A stretch of DNA of 39,651 bases from an uncultured Sphingomonadales bacterium (GCA_903858875.1 CAIOKP010000376.1:1-39651), one strand, 5' to 3'; positions 1-9,112 are shown, counted from the stretch's first letter. Numbers and translations are program-made. The notes: generated from the letters alone by a model not told the origin.

Positions 1-67
1 AAATATGCCGCGGCGCCGTGGAACCGCGAGATGGCTCGCTTGGACATTATTATGAATCGCTTGGGCA

Positions 68-1414
68 TTGCGTACTATACGACCTACCATCATGGGGGCG
101 ATGTCGCGTGCGCTCGACCGTTTTTACGCCCGCGTGCGTTCGACGCCGGCCACGGCGCGGTTCTTTGCCGAAGAGCGCGAAATCAATGCCGCCAAGAGCG
201 CCCAGAGCGAACATTGGGGCGTCATCGCGTCGGGTGAATTTTCGGCCGATTATGCCGAGCGAACCCACCGGATTGGTGTCATTCACGCCCGGATCGGGCT
301 TGAACCGCGCTGGTATGTCGGTGGCTATGCTGTGGTGGCGGACGAATTGATCCGGGCCTTGGTCGCACCGCGTTTTAAATCGCGCCGGCAATTGGCCGAT
401 GAACTCGCCGCTTTGGTCAAGGCGCTATTGCTCGACGTGGAATTGTCGGTGTCGGCCTATCAGGAGGTCAGCGACGCCGAGGTGAATGACAAAATCGGCA
501 CGGGACTGGCAAAATTGGCGGCGGGTGATCTGACGTATCAGGTGTCGGGCGTGTCGTCCCGCTTTTCGCGGTTGGAGGTTGATTTCAACAATGCCGCGGC
601 GCGGTTGAGCGAAAGCTTGTTGACCGTGGGCGCAGCGGCGGCCGCGGTGAATACCTGCGCCCGCGAATTGAGCACGGCCTCCATCGACCTTGGTCGCCGG
701 ACGGAGCAACAGGCCGCCAGCCTGGAGGAGACCACCGCCTCGATGCAGGAAGTGACCGAAGCGACCCAAACCACCGCCGGGCGCGCCGCCACGGTCAATG
801 GCAATGTGGCGGCGACCGTGGACGATGTGACCGCTGGCCGCGCCGTGGTCGAACGCACGATTGCCGCGATGCAGGGCATCGAACAATCCTCGGCCCAGAT
901 CACCTCGATCATCGATGTGATCGACGGGATCTCGTTTCAAACCAACCTGTTGGCGTTGAACGCCGGGGTCGAAGCCGCGCGCGCCGGTGAATCGGGCAAA
1001 GGCTTTACGGTGGTGGCCAACGAGGTGCGTGCCTTGGCCCAGCGGTCGGCCGACGCGGCCAAGGATATCAAGGCGATTATCGCGACCAGCCTTGCGCAGG
1101 TGGCCTCAGGCGTAGCGCTGGTCGGGGAAACGGGCACCCAATTGGATCGGATCGTGTCGCGGGTGGGGACTATCAATGAACACGTGAGCGATATTTCCGA
1201 TTCGGCCAAGGCACAAGCCAGCAGCCTGTCGCAGATCAATCAGTCGATCATCGACATGGATCGCATGACCCAGCAAAACGCCGCCATGGTCGAACAAGCT
1301 TCCGCCTCGGCCAATCAACTGGCCGACCGGGCGGGCGAACTGGCAGAGCAGGTGTCACTATTCAAGGTGGCGGACTTGAATATGGCGCGGGCGCCGCGTC
1401 GCAACGCCGCTTGA
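68..1414 (+). CDS. Globin-coupled methyl-accepting chemotaxis protein, N-terminus incomplete
   Basis: Soluble chemoreceptor with a protoglobin sensor fused to an MCP signalling domain; such proteins sense oxygen or related gases through haem and act on CheA/CheW in the cytoplasm. About residues 1-130 match a protoglobin, with the proximal-histidine segment VIHARIGLEPRWYVGGY (His73 from the TTG at 68). A HAMP-like stretch follows near 146-190, and the signalling hairpin tip FQTNLLALNAGVEAARAG lies near 290-307. No membrane segment is visible. The first globin helix is short: family members usually carry roughly 20-30 more residues before LRTIRP, but this frame has a TGA at 53-55. The TTG start has no good ribosome site; in-frame ATGs lie at 92 and 101. 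Truncation, a frameshift, or sequence error near the window edge are all possible. The function call is firm; the start is not. Confidence 0.85.
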   Translation: MRTIRPTIMGAMSRALDRFYARVRSTPATARFFAEEREINAAKSAQSEHWGVIASGEFSADYAERTHRIGVIHARIGLEPRWYVGGYAVVADELIRALVAPRFKSRRQLADELAALVKALLLDVELSVSAYQEVSDAEVNDKIGTGLAKLAAGDLTYQVSGVSSRFSRLEVDFNNAAARLSESLLTVGAAAAAVNTCARELSTASIDLGRRTEQQAASLEETTASMQEVTEATQTTAGRAATVNGNVAATVDDVTAGRAVVERTIAAMQGIEQSSAQITSIIDVIDGISFQTNLLALNAGVEAARAGESGKGFTVVANEVRALAQRSADAAKDIKAIIATSLAQVASGVALVGETGTQLDRIVSRVGTINEHVSDISDSAKAQASSLSQINQSIIDMDRMTQQNAAMVEQASASANQLADRAGELAEQVSLFKVADLNMARAPRRNAA

Positions 1415-1555
1415 TCGCGCAAGGGGCGCACGATGTCAGGATTGCATCGTATTATCGCTAGGCAACCGGGCCGCCGGTGATTATCCTCGTCGCTCACACC
1501 CGATGTACACAGGCCATCGACAAGGCCGCCGGGGGGCGAGAGGACAGAGACGGGC

Positions 1556-3187
1556 ATGGATATGCAATCGGGGCAGCGATCGGCGGCCACCAGCAAGCTT
1601 GTGGCACGCGGCGGCTGGTATGCGCTGACTTTGGTGTCGGCGACGCAATTGCTCAGCCTGCTCGACCGCAATATTTTGGCGATCCTGTCGCCGCGTATCA
1701 AGCATGACCTGGCCATCGGCGATGCCGAGATGGGGCTGCTGTATGGCACGGTGTTCGCGCTGTTTTATGCGGTGTTTTCGTTGCCGCTGGGGCGGTTGGC
1801 GGATGGGTGGAAGCGGACGCGGTTGCTGGCTTTGTGCATTGGCTTTTGGTCGGTGGCGACGGGGCTGGCGGGCTTTGCCTCGGGCTTTGCTTTGCTCGCG
1901 CTATCACGCCTTGGCGTCGGCATCGGCGAGGCGGCGAGCCAGCCGGCCGGCACCAGCCTGATTTTTGATTATTTCCCCAAGGCGCGGCGGGGCACCGCGA
2001 TGGCGATGACCGCCGCGGCGATCGCGGTCGGCCTTGGCCTGTCCAGCGTGTTGGGCGGCATAGCGGCGGATTGGTGGGACGGGCGGTTTGCTGGCGGTAT
2101 GGCGCCGCTGGGGTTGAAAGGCTGGCAATTCGCCTTTGTCGTGGCCGCGCTGCCCGGCTTGCCGCTGGCCGTGCTGTTGTGGCGGATGCGCGAACCGGCG
2201 CGGGGGCAGGCCGATGGCATTGTGACCCTACCGGACCCTGCGCCGTTTACCGCCAGCCTGGCCGTGCTGGGCGCGGTGGTGCCGGTGGCGAACTGGGTAA
2301 TGCTGGCGCGGCGTCGGGCCTCGGCGCGGGCGTGGGCGGCCAATCTGGCATGGACGGCAGTGATCGTGCTGGCGATGGTCGTTGCGGTGCGTATCGGTTC
2401 GGTCTTTTCCCCGCGCCCGCAACTGGTGCTGGGGCCGATCAGCGTCAATCCGCACGCGTTGCAATGGGCGGTTGTCGGCCTCGGGCTGTTTGCGGTGATG
2501 AACCTCGTCCAATCGCTGAAACTGACCGATGCGCCTGCGCTCGCGGTGATGCGAAATCCCTCGTTGGTCCTGTGCATGGCCGCCGGATCGCTGCAAAGCA
2601 TGATCAATTATGGCTGTATGGCCTTTACCCCGGCCTTCCTGATGAAGACCTATCACCTGACCCCGGCGCATGTCGGTTTGCAGTTCGGCCTGTTGTCGGC
2701 GGGGCTTGGCGTGGTCGGGCCGATGATCGCGGGGCCAGTCACCGATTGGGCCAATCACCGGTTGCCAGGCGTTGGCCGCGTGTTGATCGCGATCTTTGCC
2801 ATGGGCGGCTCGCCGCTGCTGGTGTATTGGGTCTATCATGCACCTGATGTGGGCGTGTTCTATGCGCGTTTTGTGCTTTACAGCTTTGTGCTGACCATGT
2901 GGCTGCCGCCGCTTTACGCGACGCTTTACGATCAGGTTCTGCCCCGGATGCGCGGCATTACCGCCTCGACCTATATCGTGGTCAGCACTATCTGCGGCCT
3001 TGGCATCGGGCCGTATATGGTGGGCATGATCTCTGATGCGAACCATGGCGATCTGCGGCACGCGATCCTGACGATCAATTGGGTTGGCGTCGGGATTGTC
3101 GTGCTGCTGGTTGCGCTGGCGATGCGGGTGCGCGGGGATGAGGCGTCGGTGGTGGCGCGGGCGCGGGCGGCGGGGGAACCGGTTTAG
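1556..3187 (+). CDS. MFS transporter, probable 12-TM
   Basis: Inner-membrane secondary transporter of the major facilitator superfamily, 543 aa. The N-terminal half shows the expected features: a first helix around residues 21-45 containing LLDRNILAILSP, motif A between TM2 and TM3 (GRLADGWKRTR, residues 79-89), and the glycine-rich GVGIGEAASQPAG segment in TM4-5. A longer cytoplasmic or extra-helix section near residues 210-290 separates the halves. The general pattern is that of the spinster-like MFS proteins common in sphingomonads, but substrate cannot be read from the sequence. Both ATGs at 1556 and 1562 could start translation. It ends facing the DUF3237 gene, and a GGTGCG hairpin lies just after its stop. 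Confidence 0.9.
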   Translation: MDMQSGQRSAATSKLVARGGWYALTLVSATQLLSLLDRNILAILSPRIKHDLAIGDAEMGLLYGTVFALFYAVFSLPLGRLADGWKRTRLLALCIGFWSVATGLAGFASGFALLALSRLGVGIGEAASQPAGTSLIFDYFPKARRGTAMAMTAAAIAVGLGLSSVLGGIAADWWDGRFAGGMAPLGLKGWQFAFVVAALPGLPLAVLLWRMREPARGQADGIVTLPDPAPFTASLAVLGAVVPVANWVMLARRRASARAWAANLAWTAVIVLAMVVAVRIGSVFSPRPQLVLGPISVNPHALQWAVVGLGLFAVMNLVQSLKLTDAPALAVMRNPSLVLCMAAGSLQSMINYGCMAFTPAFLMKTYHLTPAHVGLQFGLLSAGLGVVGPMIAGPVTDWANHRLPGVGRVLIAIFAMGGSPLLVYWVYHAPDVGVFYARFVLYSFVLTMWLPPLYATLYDQVLPRMRGITASTYIVVSTICGLGIGPYMVGMISDANHGDLRHAILTINWVGVGIVVLLVALAMRVRGDEASVVARARAAGEPV

Positions 3188-3194
3188 GCAAGTC

Positions 3195-3215
3195 GGTGCG
3201 AGGCCCCCCCGCACC
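3195..3215. repeat. Small hairpin with GGTGCGAGG motif between converging genes
   Basis: GGTGCG (3195-3200) pairs perfectly with CGCACC (3210-3215) around a C-rich loop. It sits eight bases after the MFS stop and before the DUF3237 stop on the other strand. It may act as a weak bidirectional terminator or be an intergenic palindromic repeat: the 9-mer GGTGCGAGG recurs after the next two plus-strand genes (5465-5473, 7061-7069). No T-run is present. Confidence 0.4.
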
Positions 3216-3238
3216 CAATGCTTAACCCGAAGCCCCCA

Positions 3239-3700
3239 TCACAACACCCGCCAAACCCACAACTTGATCCCCGCCGGATACCGCGCGCCCGAACACACAA
3301 AGATCGAGCGGTTGAGCCATTCATACGGCCCGTTAGGGGCGATGAATTCGGGCACGGTGCGGAAATAATACTCGGCCGGATCGACCACTTCGCCCGCGGC
3401 GAGGCGTTGCATGACGGCGGGCGGGCCGTGGCGCAGGCCGCGATTGCGGATCTGGATGAGGGCGCCGTCGTCGGTTTCGATGGCATAGAGCGCGTCGGCG
3501 ACGGTCACGCCATCGGGCCGGGTTAATTGCCAGTCGGCCGAATTGCCGACCAGCCGCCCCTTGATCAGCGGCCCATCGACCCGCCCGCCGCCGACGATCG
3601 GGATGATCCGGCGGGTGCCATCATATGTGTCACCGATGGTGCGCGGGGGTTCGAGGTCGCCGGTGGCCTCATAGACGAATTCCAGTTCGGGCTTGATCAT
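3239..3700 (-). CDS. DUF3237 (UPF0311) family protein
   Basis: Small cytosolic protein, 153 aa from this start, that fits the DUF3237 barrel family. It has an N-terminal strand LEFVYEA, the family core IVGGGRVDGPLIKGRLV followed by SADWQL, and conserved aromatic segments near the C-terminus (FRTVPEF, PYEWLNRSIFV). I chose the ATG at 3700 because GGGAGAAAG lies seven bases or fewer upstream; a start at 3715 is also open and would put that site inside the gene. Biochemical role is unknown for most members. It converges with the MFS gene and diverges from the FAD oxidoreductase gene, about 100 bp apart, so the two may share a regulatory region. Confidence 0.85.
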   Translation of the reverse strand: MIKPELEFVYEATGDLEPPRTIGDTYDGTRRIIPIVGGGRVDGPLIKGRLVGNSADWQLTRPDGVTVADALYAIETDDGALIQIRNRGLRHGPPAVMQRLAAGEVVDPAEYYFRTVPEFIAPNGPYEWLNRSIFVCSGARYPAGIKLWVWRVL

Positions 3701-3804
3701 GCCGCTTTCTCCCATTTTCGCTATATGGCATAGCGGAATGGCGCGGGGTGGTACAGGGCCGCGCCGGGCTGGCGCTTTGGGGCGCGGCGCGGTAGAGGCG
3801 GGGC

Positions 3805-5463
3805 ATGATCCGCCTGACCGACCTGACCCTGCCGCTGGGGCATACGCCCGCTGAACTCGACGCCGCGATTGCCGAAAGGTTGGGCGTTGTCCCCGCCCGT
3901 GTGGAGCGGGTGCATGTCGTGCGGCGCGGCAATGATGCGCGGCGGCGGGGGCAGATCAAGCTGGTCTATGCGCTGGATGTCGAAGTGGCGGATGAGGGCG
4001 AAGTGTTGGCCCGACTGGCCGGTGACACGCATGTGCGGGTCGCGCCCGATACCGTCTATCGCGCGCCGTTTCACGCGCCCGCCGGGTGGGAAGGCGATCG
4101 CCCGGTGGTAATCGGCGCTGGTCCCTGCGGCTTGATGGCGGCACTAATTCTGGCGCAAATGGGCTTGAAGCCGATCATCGTCGAGCGCGGCAAGGCCGTG
4201 CGTGAGCGGACCAAGGACACCTGGGCGCTATGGCGGCGGCACCAGTTGACGCCCGAATCGAACGTGCAATTTGGCGAAGGCGGCGCCGGCACTTTTTCCG
4301 ATGGCAAACTCTATTCGCGCATCAAGGATCCGCGCCATCTGTCGCGCAAGGTGCTGACCGAATTTGTGAAGGCCGGCGCGCCCGACGACATCCTGTACGA
4401 AGCGCACCCGCATGTCGGCACATTCCGTCTCGTCACCATGGTGATCAGCATTCGTGAGACGATCGAGGCGCTGGGCGGTGAATACCGTTTCGGCACCCGC
4501 GTCACCGATTTCGCGATTGAAGGCGAGGACGAAGGTGGGGGCGAAGGTGGGGGCGAAGGTGGGCGCGAAAATCGCCAGTTGGTTGGCCTGCACATGGCCG
4601 ACGGGTCCTATCTGCCCGCGCGGCACGTGATCATGGCGGTCGGCCATTCGGCGCGCGACACGTTCGAGGTGCTGCACAATCGCGGCGTCACGCTGGAGCC
4701 CAAGGCCTTTGCCATCGGCGTGCGTATCGAACATCCGCAGGCGTGGATCGACAAGGCGCGCTATGGCACCCACGCGGGCAACACGGTGCTTGGCCCCGCC
4801 GCCTATTCGCTGGCGTATCAGGCGTCGAACGGGCGGTCGGTCTATTCGTTTTGTATGTGCCCGGGCGGCCGTGTCGTCGCCGCCACATCCGAAGAAGGCC
4901 GCGTCGTCACCAACGGCATGAGCCAATATTCCCGCGCCGAATTCAACGCGAATTCGGGTCTGGTCGTCACCATCGACCCGGCGACCGACTATCCCGGCGG
5001 GCCGATGGCCGGCATGGCCTTTCAACGCCACTGGGAAAGCCTCGCCTTTACCGCCGGTGGCAGCGATTATTCGGCGCCGGGGCAAATGGTCGGCGATCTG
5101 CTGGCCGGGCGCCCATCCAGCGGCGATTTCGGCCAGATTGTGCCGTCGTATCAACCCGGCGTCAAATTGACCGACCTGTCGCTGTGCCTGCCCGACTATG
5201 TGATGACCGCGATCCGCGAGGCATTGCCCGTGTTCGGTCGTCAGATCCCCGGATATGATCACCCCGATGTGGTGATGACCGGCGTCGAAACCCGTACGTC
5301 CTCGCCCTTGCGCATCACACGCGGTGCCGATTTCCAAAGCCTCAACACGCGCGGATTGTATCCGGGTGGCGAGGGGGCCGGTTATGCGGGCGGGATTTTG
5401 TCGGCGGCGGTCGATGGGATTAAGCTGGCCGAGGCGGTGGCTGAGGATGTTTTGAAGGGGTGA
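3805..5463 (+). CDS. FAD-dependent oxidoreductase (COG2509-type)
   Basis: Cytosolic flavoprotein of 552 aa. After an N-terminal ~95-residue domain with the basic segment HVVRRGNDARRRGQIKLVYA, a Rossmann dinucleotide-binding site VVIGAGPCGLMAAL appears near residues 100-113, ending in the acidic partner IIVERG. GEGGAGTFSDGKL follows near 156-168, and the C-terminus carries GGEGAGYAGGILSAAVDGI, the usual second flavin contact. The architecture matches the widespread, largely uncharacterised 'FAD-dependent protein' group related to the HI0933/GidA-like dehydrogenases; substrate unknown. A low-complexity EGGGEGGGEGG insert near residues 243-254 is encoded by a 12-bp tandem repeat. The ATG at 3805 is the first plausible start. 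HerA-like ATPase follows after 79 bp on the same strand. Confidence 0.9.
   Translation: MIRLTDLTLPLGHTPAELDAAIAERLGVVPARVERVHVVRRGNDARRRGQIKLVYALDVEVADEGEVLARLAGDTHVRVAPDTVYRAPFHAPAGWEGDRPVVIGAGPCGLMAALILAQMGLKPIIVERGKAVRERTKDTWALWRRHQLTPESNVQFGEGGAGTFSDGKLYSRIKDPRHLSRKVLTEFVKAGAPDDILYEAHPHVGTFRLVTMVISIRETIEALGGEYRFGTRVTDFAIEGEDEGGGEGGGEGGRENRQLVGLHMADGSYLPARHVIMAVGHSARDTFEVLHNRGVTLEPKAFAIGVRIEHPQAWIDKARYGTHAGNTVLGPAAYSLAYQASNGRSVYSFCMCPGGRVVAATSEEGRVVTNGMSQYSRAEFNANSGLVVTIDPATDYPGGPMAGMAFQRHWESLAFTAGGSDYSAPGQMVGDLLAGRPSSGDFGQIVPSYQPGVKLTDLSLCLPDYVMTAIREALPVFGRQIPGYDHPDVVMTGVETRTSSPLRITRGADFQSLNTRGLYPGGEGAGYAGGILSAAVDGIKLAEAVAEDVLKG
4531..4566 (+). repeat. 12-bp tandem repeat, three copies, inside the FAD gene
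   Basis: GAAGGTGGGGGC occurs at 4531-4542 and 4543-4554, with a third copy at 4555-4566 differing by one base (GAAGGTGGGCGC). Being a multiple of three, copy-number change would keep the frame and only lengthen a Glu-Gly linker. Confidence 0.9.
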
Positions 5464-5542
5464 AGGTGCGAGGTGCTTATCCTCTGGAAAAAACATCCCA
5501 AAGCCCTAGCCGCTCAAGCCCCCCCCCGCTACACGCCAAGCC

Positions 5543-7054
5543 GTGAGCGCATCCATCATCATTGGCGAGGAGCCCGGCGGCAAACCCGTCAGGATCGACA
5601 TCGAGGAATTATTGGCGACCCGCCTGCTGGTGCAGGGCAATTCCGGGTCGGGAAAGTCGCATCTGCTACGCCGGTTGCTCGAGGAAAGCGCCACGCTGGT
5701 GCAACAGGTGGTGATTGATCCCGAGGGCGATTTTGTCACGCTGGCCGAGCCGTTTGGGCATATAGTCGTCGATGGCGCGGCCTATGGCGTGACAGAACTG
5801 ACGCGCCTTGCCGCGCGCATTCGCCAGCATCGCGCGAGCGTTGTTCTGGCGCTCGACGGGTTGGAGATCGAAGCGCAGATGCGCTGTGCCGCGACTTTCC
5901 TCAACGCGCTGTTCGATGCGCCGCGTGAGCAATGGTATCCCGCATTGGTGGTTGTGGACGAGGCGCAGATGTTCGCGCCCGCCGCCGCGGGCGAAGTGAG
6001 TGACGAGGTGCGCCGGCTGAGCCTTGCCGCGATGACCAACCTGATGTGCCGGGGACGTAAGCGCGGGCTGGCGGGCGTGATCGCCACGCAACGTCTGGCC
6101 AAATTGGCCAAGAATGTCGCCGCCGAGGCGTCGAATTTCCTGATGGGGCGCACGTTTCTCGACATCGACATGGCGCGCGCCGCCGACCTGTTGGGCATGG
6201 AGCGGCGGCAGGCTGAAAACATCCGCGATCTGGCGCGTGGGCAATTTTTGGGGCTGGGACCAGCGATCAGCCGGCGGCCCGTCGCGGTGCGGATTGGCGC
6301 GGTGCAGACCATCAGCAATGCAGTGTCTACCGGCCTGTTGCCGCCGCCCAGCGTCACCGGCGATGACCTCCACGCGCTGCTCCACGCGGCGCCCACCGAG
6401 GCGGAACTGGCGTTGAGCGATGCGCCGCGCTCGTATTTGCCGCGCCCGGATGCCGGCGAATTAATGGACCAAATCGCGACCTATGTGATGGCCCCCGCGC
6501 CCGGCGAACAGCCAGTCGCGGTCGATACCGGCCCCAACCTGTTCAGCGTCGCCGCCGTCGCCGCGCCGCAATCATTGCCGCCCGACGAGGTGACGACGAT
6601 CGTGGCCGAAATCATGGAAGACATCGCAGGCGAACCCGATGGCACGTTCCAGCCGCTCGCCTCGCTGTTTCAGGATTTCACCACGCGGTGCCGGATGAAG
6701 CGCATCGGCGCGCATGTCGGCGATATCGCGCAATTTCGCCGACGCTATGCCATGGCGGTCGCCGGAATTTTCCGTCCGCAGGATGACGCCTGGGCCGATC
6801 TGCTGGGACTGGCGCGGCAAGTGCCAGATGATCTGCTCGCGCCGTTTCTGGTCATCGCCCGCGCCGCCATTGACGAGGCGCCGTGCCCCGATGACGCCGC
6901 ACTGGCGCGCGCCTATGGCACCAGTTCGCCCGGGCGGATCCGGCGGTTGCTTGACCACCTTGAAAAGAGCGGGCTGATTGTCGTGAAAACGGATTACAGC
7001 GGGCGGCGCGCGATCGGGATACCGGATCTGGGCGTTTCGACGGCGGCTGTTTAA
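5543..7054 (+). CDS. HerA-like ATPase (DUF87), P-loop NTPase
   Basis: Predicted DNA-translocase-type ATPase of the HerA/FtsK class, 503 aa. Walker A is GNSGSGKS (residues 32-39) and Walker B is LVVVDEAQ (near 135-142). A sensor segment with CRGRKRGLAGVIATQRLAKL follows, then MGRTFLDIDMARAADLLG, all typical of DUF87 proteins. About residues 250-400 are a low-conservation linker, and the C-terminus (about 450-500) looks like a winged-helix module (SPGRIRRLLDHLEKSGLIVV). Start is a GTG (5543); no in-frame ATG fits as well. Unlike archaeal HerA there is no neighbouring NurA nuclease, so the partner and the exact job (DNA processing, defence or plasmid-like functions) are unknown. Confidence 0.85.
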   Translation: MSASIIIGEEPGGKPVRIDIEELLATRLLVQGNSGSGKSHLLRRLLEESATLVQQVVIDPEGDFVTLAEPFGHIVVDGAAYGVTELTRLAARIRQHRASVVLALDGLEIEAQMRCAATFLNALFDAPREQWYPALVVVDEAQMFAPAAAGEVSDEVRRLSLAAMTNLMCRGRKRGLAGVIATQRLAKLAKNVAAEASNFLMGRTFLDIDMARAADLLGMERRQAENIRDLARGQFLGLGPAISRRPVAVRIGAVQTISNAVSTGLLPPPSVTGDDLHALLHAAPTEAELALSDAPRSYLPRPDAGELMDQIATYVMAPAPGEQPVAVDTGPNLFSVAAVAAPQSLPPDEVTTIVAEIMEDIAGEPDGTFQPLASLFQDFTTRCRMKRIGAHVGDIAQFRRRYAMAVAGIFRPQDDAWADLLGLARQVPDDLLAPFLVIARAAIDEAPCPDDAALARAYGTSSPGRIRRLLDHLEKSGLIVVKTDYSGRRAIGIPDLGVSTAAV

Positions 7055-7115
7055 GGGGGCGGTGCGAGGAGTAACCCCCTCGCGATCCGTGATATTTTGG
7101 CGTTATCTGGCAGGG

Positions 7116-7139
7116 GTGCGGAGGCAAAAGCCCCCGCAC
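7116..7139. terminator. Intergenic hairpin between converging HerA-like and helicase genes
   Basis: GTGCGGAGGC-AAAA-GCCCCCGCAC forms a 10-bp stem with one A-C mismatch and a four-base loop. It lies between the stops of the two converging genes (7054 and 7153). There is no clear T-run on either side, so termination is inferred from position and stem stability only. A smaller GCGAGG/CCTCGC hairpin precedes it (7064-7083). Confidence 0.4.
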
Positions 7140-7152
7140 TTAACCCTATCAA

Positions 7153-8781
7153 TTATACCGCGCTAACGCGACCACGCTGCGGTTGACCGCCACCTTGCGG
7201 GCGACGAGCAGGCCGGGCGCCTTCGGGACGCGCGCCTTCACGGCGAGCGCCTTCGGTGCGCGGTGCGTCCGAACGGGGCGCCTCGCGGCGAGGCGCTTCG
7301 CTCCGTGTATCAGGGCGCGTATCTGGCCGGGCGTCAGGGCGACGCGCTTCCAGACGGCCAGCGTTACGCGCGCCGCCATCGACGTTTTCGCGCAGCGGGT
7401 CGAACCGGGGACCGGTCGAGCGCGGTGCGCCGCGATCATCGCGACCGCCAGCAGAGCGGGCCGGACCGCGCGCGCCATCACGGCCACCGCGTCCATCGCC
7501 ACGTCCGCCATCGCGGCCACCGCCACGGGCGTTGCGTTCGCCGCTACGTTCGGCGCCGCGGCCACCGCGTGAACCCTGATATTCGTCCGCGCCATTGGGG
7601 CGCTTGGCAGGGGCGGGCAGGCGGGCAGCTTCCTTGAGGAAACCCTCGGGCAGCGGCAGCATGGTCAGTTTCACACCGGTCAGCCGTTCGATCGCCTTGA
7701 GGTAAGGACGCTCGTCCTCGGCCACAAAGCTGAGCGCGATGCCATCGGCACCGGCACGCGCGGTGCGGCCGATGCGGTGGACATATTGCTCGGCCACGTT
7801 GGGCAGTTCAAAGTTGAACACATGGCTGACGCCCGACACGTCGATGCCGCGGGCGGCAATGTCGGTGGCGACCAGCACGGGCACCTTGCCATCGCGGAAG
7901 CCCTTGAGCGCGGCGGTCCGCTGGCCCTGGCTCTTGTTGCCGTGGATCGCGGCGGCCGAAACGCCGGCGGGGGTCAGGAAACGGACCACGCGGTCCGCGC
8001 CATGCTTCGTGCGGGTAAAGATGATCGCGCGTTCCACCGTGCCATCGGCCAAACCGTCACGCAGCTTCATGGTCAGCAGCGACTGCTTTTCCGACTGGTT
8101 GACGAAGATCGCCTGTTGATCAACGCGTTCGGCGGTGGTTGCCTGTGGGGCAACCTCGACCTTCACCGGGTTGGTGATGAACTGCGTGCCCAGTTGCTCG
8201 ATCGCCTGTGGCATGGTGGCCGAAAAGAACAGGCTCTGGCGCTTGGGCGGCAACAGGCGGGCGAGGCGCTTGAGGGGCACGATAAAACCGAGGTCCATCA
8301 TCTGGTCGGCTTCGTCGAGCACGAAGATTTCAACATCGCGCAGCGTCAGCGCGCGTTGGTCGATCAGGTCGAGCAGGCGGCCCGGCGTTGCCACCAGCAC
8401 GTCGCAACCGGGGACCAGAGCGCGCGATTGCTTGCCAACTGGCACGCCGCCGAACACGCATTGGATGGTCAGATTCACATATTTGGCATAGCCGCGCATG
8501 TTATCGGCGATCTGCGCCGCCAGTTCGCGGGTGGGCGACAGCACCAGCATGCGGCACGAGGCCGGCTTGTGATGCTTGGGATCGTTGATCAGGCGGTGCA
8601 GCGAGGGCAGCGCAAAGGCCGCGGTCTTGCCGGTCCCGGTCTGCGCCAGACCCAACAGGTCGCGGCCTTCGATCAGGGCGGGGATTGCCTGGCTCTGGAT
8701 CGGCGTGGGGTCGGTATACCCCTTGGCTTCGAGGGCGCGCAAAAGCGGCTCGGCCAGGCCCAGGTCGGAAAAAAATGACAT
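7153..8781 (-). CDS. rhlE: DEAD-box ATP-dependent RNA helicase, RhlE type
   Basis: ATP-dependent RNA helicase, 542 aa, likely acting in ribosome assembly or RNA turnover. All superfamily 2 motifs are visible: Q motif PTPIQSQAIP (26-35), motif I AQTGTGKT (46-53), PTRELAAQ, TPGRLLD, DEAD (near 155), SAT, IIFTRTKHGADR, ATDIAARGID and HRIGRTARAG. From about residue 385 the protein becomes a long arginine/glycine- and proline-rich tail with short repeats (RPDTRPDTR; several EGAR units), an RNA-binding extension usual for RhlE-like enzymes but highly variable. A RhlE assignment over other DEAD-box families is by overall pattern. The gene is alone on the minus strand with a ~370-bp gene-free upstream region. 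Confidence 0.93.
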   Translation of the reverse strand: MSFFSDLGLAEPLLRALEAKGYTDPTPIQSQAIPALIEGRDLLGLAQTGTGKTAAFALPSLHRLINDPKHHKPASCRMLVLSPTRELAAQIADNMRGYAKYVNLTIQCVFGGVPVGKQSRALVPGCDVLVATPGRLLDLIDQRALTLRDVEIFVLDEADQMMDLGFIVPLKRLARLLPPKRQSLFFSATMPQAIEQLGTQFITNPVKVEVAPQATTAERVDQQAIFVNQSEKQSLLTMKLRDGLADGTVERAIIFTRTKHGADRVVRFLTPAGVSAAAIHGNKSQGQRTAALKGFRDGKVPVLVATDIAARGIDVSGVSHVFNFELPNVAEQYVHRIGRTARAGADGIALSFVAEDERPYLKAIERLTGVKLTMLPLPEGFLKEAARLPAPAKRPNGADEYQGSRGGRGAERSGERNARGGGRDGGRGDGRGGRDGARGPARSAGGRDDRGAPRSTGPRFDPLRENVDGGARNAGRLEARRPDARPDTRPDTRSEAPRREAPRSDAPRTEGARREGARPEGARPARRPQGGGQPQRGRVSAV

Positions 8782-9084
8782 GTGATTCTTTCAATATCTT
8801 CGCAGGCGGCACAATGCAGGGTAGCATGGCCAAACGCGCAAGGAGGCAGTTGGCGCACCCTGCGTGACGAGGAAGCGGATGGAAGCATGGTCGTGTGGAA
8901 GTGGGGCGGGTCGCTAGTTGCGGCCCTCACGCTGCCCAAATCCGGCGCTTGCCAACCTAGTTAGGAAGCGGGCGCCGACGATGCTTGACGCGGCGTCTAT
9001 GACATATTTCCCAACATGGCAAGAAAATTACGCTGCGTTGCGGAATAAGGCGGAATTTCGCGGGATTTCAGGCGCGCACAGCAT
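8782..9084. other. Gene-free stretch upstream of the helicase gene
   Basis: No open frame with a credible ribosome site or recognisable protein was seen on either strand. It should hold the helicase promoter (minus strand). Helicase genes of this class often have long leaders, but I see no conserved RNA motif; an imperfect CTAGTTG/CAACCTAG pairing (8914-8960) is too weak to call. Confidence 0.5.
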
Positions 9085-9112
9085 AAAGGGCCGACCCCGC
9101 GGCCGACCCCTT
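9085..9112 (-). terminator. Possible terminator of the TonB-C domain gene
   Basis: Read on the minus strand, AAGGGG...GGCC...GGCCCTTT folds into an imperfect hairpin ending in three T's, about 40 bases after the stop of the TonB-like gene. The stem has internal mismatches, so this is tentative. Confidence 0.35.

Noticed and set aside
1746..1760. TGGCAC-N5-TCGC, sigma-54-like
   Set aside because: Inside the MFS coding sequence and lacking the -12 T; no downstream start.
4228..5496. 422-codon open frame on the minus strand
   Set aside because: Antisense shadow of the FAD oxidoreductase, with no domain match.
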